From positions 1-5,862 of the forward strand of contig JALTMC010000282.1 in assembly GCA_027005175.1 (NCBI GenBank): 5,862 nucleotides of DNA. Reading direction: 5' to 3'. The position numbers and the translations under genes were made by a program. Positions 4,854-5,862 of this stretch are shown one piece after another. A model generated the notes under the pieces. The model was given only the letters and a program-made list of their open reading frames with translations. It was not told the DNA's origin and did no database searches. The stretch's first letter is position 1. Each line of letters starts with the position of its first letter. This stretch comes from Myxococcales bacterium (GTDB taxonomy: Bacteria > Myxococcota_C > UBA6777).

Positions 4854-5862
4854 TGATTAATAGCATGTTCAGAATGAGATTCTGCGGGTTGAAAAGGGCC
4901 TGTCGATGGTCTGGGTTGGGCTTGTTGGTGTGGATGTTGAGTGGAGTAGGGCCTGCCTGGTCTCAAGCTCCTGATAAGGTCAGCATCTTTGTGGCAGCCG
5001 AAAAGGGAGACCATGAGCGTGCTGTGGCTTGGGTTGAAGGCATCTGGATGAGTCAGTTGCGCAATCGGCTTAAGGACTCACAGCAGTATCTTGGTGGTTC
5101 ATCAACAGAAGAGCTAGAGGCGATCAAGAAAGCGAAAAAAAACTTTGTAGAGGGTAAAAAAGCTTATGAGGACTTAAGCCCGGACAAGGCATTGATTAAG
5201 TTTACCAAGTCCATTCAGCTTTTTGAGTCGGCGTCATCCAATCTCTGGGATCTCAAGCCAGTGGCTCGCTCCTGGATGTATGTGGGGATCAGCCATTTAT
5301 TGAGCGGGAAACGGAAAAAGGCGGAGCAAGCGTTTAATCAGGCTGTTGTCCTGGATCCGACCATTGATATTCGGGGTGCGACCAAAGAGGCAGACAAGGT
5401 TAAGGTCTTTGACGAGGTGAAAAAGCAGACTGGTTTGACGGCACAAGGTGTTCTTGAAATACGGGCCAAACCTCATGCTGCCGTGTTTGTTAACGGTCGA
5501 TTGGTGGGGGCTACACCCGTTCGTTTGCGGCTGCGCAAAGGCAAGAATTTTGTGATGTTGCGTCGGGAAGGCTATCAGACCTGGGGGACTGTGGCGAACG
5601 TCACAGGCCAAACGGGTCGCTTTTCCCACAACATGAAACCTCTGAGCGCACGAGGAAACTGGTACCAGACAGGTGTACTGGCTGTTCAACATGTGGGACA
5701 GGCCAAGTCGATGAATCCAAGTGTTTCAGCCTTTGGTGCGATCTCTCAGAGTCGCTATTTGCTTTTGGCCAAGGTTAAGTTTGTGAAGGGTGGCAAGCAG
5801 ATATCGATTCGAGCGGCAGCCTATGATGTTGTAAATAAAAAGCAACTGGCTTGGGGTGGTGC
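4853..5862 (+). CDS. Exported TPR-like/PEGA domain protein (3' end outside window)
   Basis: The frame runs open to the window edge, 336 codons seen, so the C-terminus is missing. From the ATG at 4853: basic n-region, hydrophobic core about 21-34 and a likely signal peptidase I site after AWS (37). Residues 42-80 form a short strand-plus-helix unit (VSIFVAAEKGDHERAVAWVE). About 90-172 is helical and TPR-like, with GKKAYEDLSPDKALIKFTKS and AEQAFNQAVVLDP resembling TPR helices. About 199-264 is a PEGA domain (LEIRAKP, VFVNGRLVGATP, LRREGYQTW), a small beta sandwich usually found in surface or periplasmic proteins. The remainder has SRYLLLAKVKF and an AAAYDVVNKKQLAWG end. The function is not known; a periplasmic or envelope binding role is inferred. 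Start choices: ATG 4853 (TGATG overlap), ATG 4865, or GTG 4811 behind GGAGG. I prefer 4853 because 4811-4852 uses AGA and ATA codons and gives an overlong n-region. TATAAC at 4820 could be a -10 fitting this start, but no -35 is visible. Confidence 0.85.
   Translation, partial: MINSMFRMRFCGLKRACRWSGLGLLVWMLSGVGPAWSQAPDKVSIFVAAEKGDHERAVAWVEGIWMSQLRNRLKDSQQYLGGSSTEELEAIKKAKKNFVEGKKAYEDLSPDKALIKFTKSIQLFESASSNLWDLKPVARSWMYVGISHLLSGKRKKAEQAFNQAVVLDPTIDIRGATKEADKVKVFDEVKKQTGLTAQGVLEIRAKPHAAVFVNGRLVGATPVRLRLRKGKNFVMLRREGYQTWGTVANVTGQTGRFSHNMKPLSARGNWYQTGVLAVQHVGQAKSMNPSVSAFGAISQSRYLLLAKVKFVKGGKQISIRAAAYDVVNKKQLAWGG

Overview
The window looks like ordinary chromosomal DNA of a Gram-negative bacterium with roughly balanced base composition. 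The secreted protein at the right end joins a TPR-like region to a PEGA domain. That combination, and the wordy orphan membrane protein in the middle, are reminiscent of Myxococcota and related former 'Deltaproteobacteria'. This placement is a weak inference from protein style, not from a marker gene. I see no rRNA, tRNA, CRISPR array, transposase, phage gene or clear horizontal-transfer boundary.

Layout. Positions 4-1365 (minus) hold a complete cystathionine beta-synthase: a PLP fold followed by a tandem CBS-domain tail. Positions 1366-1646 are a gene-free spacer with a small perfect inverted repeat and a 9-bp tandem duplication. Positions 1647-3416 (minus) encode a 589-residue membrane-anchored protein that I cannot assign to a family. 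It has one N-terminal and two C-terminal membrane segments, paired cysteines, a 15-residue Pro/Gln repeat and a very basic middle. Positions 3417-3758 form a divergent intergenic region, with a 21-bp tandem repeat close to the minus-strand gene and a T/G-rich repeat-bearing tract in front of the plus-strand gene. Positions 3759-4727 (plus) encode an MscS-superfamily channel. From 4853 to the window edge (plus) runs an exported TPR/PEGA protein, cut off by the end of the window.

How they fit together. The channel and the PEGA protein are co-directional, 125 bp apart, and may share a transcript. The orphan membrane protein is divergent from them and all three act at the envelope, so a shared envelope role is possible but unproven. 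The cystathionine beta-synthase is metabolic (transsulfuration), is preceded by its own spacer, and need not be functionally linked.

The most useful second looks are four. The cystathionine beta-synthase has two unusual residues in its substrate-binding asparagine loop. The orphan membrane protein has an internal repeat. The start regions of both plus-strand genes end in a TGATG stop/start overlap behind a short ORF that has its own Shine-Dalgarno sequence. The PEGA protein may be a split FlgO/CsgG-like domain with TPR and PEGA inserted. I found no convincing new defence, mobile or RNA system.
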